Shown in pieces: positions 5,237-5,800 of a stretch of DNA of 5,800 nucleotides (positions are counted from its first letter, which is position 1; every line of letters begins with the position of its first letter). The notes under the pieces were generated by a model, which worked only from the letters and a program-made list of their open reading frames with translations, was not told the origin of the DNA and did no database searches. The translations under genes and the position numbers were made by a program. Source of the stretch: Mycobacterium sp. (GTDB lineage Bacteria; Actinomycetota; Actinomycetes; Mycobacteriales; Mycobacteriaceae); NCBI GenBank assembly GCA_029256565.1, contig JAQSXQ010000144.1, positions 1-5,800 on the forward strand, in the 5' to 3' direction.

Positions 5237-5637
5237 ATGTCCTGGCAGATGACAGTAGCCGCGGCCTACTTGCGGTTGAGTCGGCGACGTGGTTACGCCA
5301 CGCTGGAATCGTCCTTCGGCGCTGCAAGGCGTGCGGTGGCGCTGTTCACACTCCGCCGGCAAAGCTGCGGCGTCAAGGCAGGGTCGCACGCACGACGATC
5401 GCCGGCAACGACGTCTATGCGATCACGCCAAGCGCAGACCGCGCAGGGGCGCAATGGTTTTCACTAATCTACGTTCACGGCGGCGCATATGTCGGTGAAA
5501 TCCAGACGCAGCAGCCCGTTGTGGCCGGCCACGCGGCGATCGTTTCATCTGCCCGCAACGCGTTCGCTAACTTCCCGGATCTGGTGCGCTCGCGACCGGT
5601 TCCAGGGCGCCGCCGTGCCGTCTTGGCGCGCCAGTGA
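5237..5637 (+). pseudogene. N-terminal remnant of an HSL-like alpha/beta hydrolase, frameshifted and truncated
   Basis: From ATG 5237 one frame reads MSWQMTVAAAYLRLSRRRGY and continues ATLESSFGAARRA, the kind of N-terminal helix found in mycobacterial alpha/beta hydrolases. From about 5335-5355 the similarity moves to another frame: PPAKLRRQGRVARTTIAGND, then VYAITPSADRAG, then the oxyanion motif in IYVHGGAYVGEIQTQQ (HGGAY at 5476-5490). The switch equals loss of one base. After GEIQTQQ, where the family usually continues with a His-Trp segment and a second strand, the frame runs into 40 unfamiliar residues and stops at 5637. The nucleophile Ser, the Asp and the His, normally spread over another 200 or so residues, are absent because the next gene begins 50 nt later. 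The last residues (RPVPGRRRAVLARQ) could be a C-terminal stump, which would mean an internal deletion; this is weak. The gene cannot make an active enzyme. Confidence 0.65.
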
Positions 5638-5644
5638 GCTTGAC

Positions 5645-5677
5645 GCCCGCTACGAGATCAGCTGCGGATCAGAGGGC
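5645..5677 (-). terminator. Possible terminator of the DD-carboxypeptidase gene
   Basis: GCCCGCT and AGAGGGC pair at 6 of 7 positions, with an inner GATC/GATC stem around a 7-nt loop and a 4-nt bulge on the left side. It begins 11 nt beyond the stop of the minus-strand gene at 5689, in the convergent gap next to the hydrolase remnant. No T-tract. Confidence 0.35.
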
Positions 5678-5688
5678 GGCACGGTCGT

Positions 5689-5800
5689 TCAGCGACAACC
5701 GCACAGCCGCAGCACCGTGGCCACCGCGTCGAGCGCCGGCTTGGCGACGTCCTGCATGGTGCCCGTCGACATCAAGGCGAACGTCAGCGCGCGGCCATCG
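5689..5800 (-). CDS. C-terminus of a probable PBP4-type D-alanyl-D-alanine carboxypeptidase (S13 family), partial
   Basis: Only the last 36 residues are in the window, ending in TGA at 5689. They read DGRALTFALMSTGTM, then a helix PALDAVATVLRLCGCR. A last strand of the form GRxLxFAxMxxG followed by an ALDxxAxxLRxCGC tail is typical of actinobacterial penicillin-binding protein 4 (DacB-like) enzymes, where the strand is part of the transpeptidase fold and the CGC pair closes the protein. These enzymes trim or cut peptidoglycan cross-links outside the membrane. The catalytic Ser-x-x-Lys, Ser-x-Asn and Lys-Thr-Gly motifs lie off the window, so the call rests on the tail alone. It converges on the hydrolase remnant. 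Another serine beta-lactamase-fold hydrolase is the main alternative. Confidence 0.55.
   Translation of the reverse strand, partial: DGRALTFALMSTGTMQDVAKPALDAVATVLRLCGCR

Overview
High-GC actinobacterial chromosome, most likely a mycobacterium (Mycobacterium/Mycolicibacterium). The evidence is GC-rich third positions, a GTG start, an F420-dependent luciferase-like oxidoreductase of a mycobacterial type, a Tat lipoprotein, a probable leaderless regulator start, and a C-terminal fragment that looks like a PBP4-type DD-carboxypeptidase. No RNA genes, IS elements, CRISPR arrays or attachment sites were seen.

Left and centre (1-3600). Four genes run on the minus strand in the order F420-dependent oxidoreductase (2491-3387), Tat-exported lipoprotein alpha/beta hydrolase with an Asp nucleophile (1315-2358), SRPBCC ligand-binding protein (833-1261), and HSL-type esterase/lipase cut by the window edge (1-807). 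The gaps are 132, 53 and 25 nt, so the last three, and perhaps all four, look like one transcription unit. A TetR/AcrR regulator (3601-4236, plus) is divergent from the first gene across a 213-nt region with two imperfect palindromes. This is the classic layout of a local repressor controlling a small catabolic or detoxification operon. The substrate is unknown.

Right (4237-5800). After a convergent gap with hairpins there is an exported cupin (4386-4808, minus). Its ATG overlaps the stop of the gene upstream by ATGA. That upstream gene is a wrecked ECF sigma factor (4805-5052): its first ~28 residues and its region 4.2 survive in two different frames and everything between is deleted. Divergent from it is a second ruin (5237-5637, plus), the N-terminal part of an HSL-like alpha/beta hydrolase with a frameshift and no catalytic core. 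The window closes with the C-terminus of a probable PBP4-family (S13) D-alanyl-D-alanine carboxypeptidase on the minus strand.

Overall: a TetR-controlled hydrolase/F420 cassette beside an eroded stretch in which a sigma-factor/cupin operon and a divergent esterase have both lost their cores. The main points of interest are the cassette as a possible undescribed pathway, the extracytoplasmic Asp-nucleophile hydrolase, and the sigma scar still coupled to an intact cupin.
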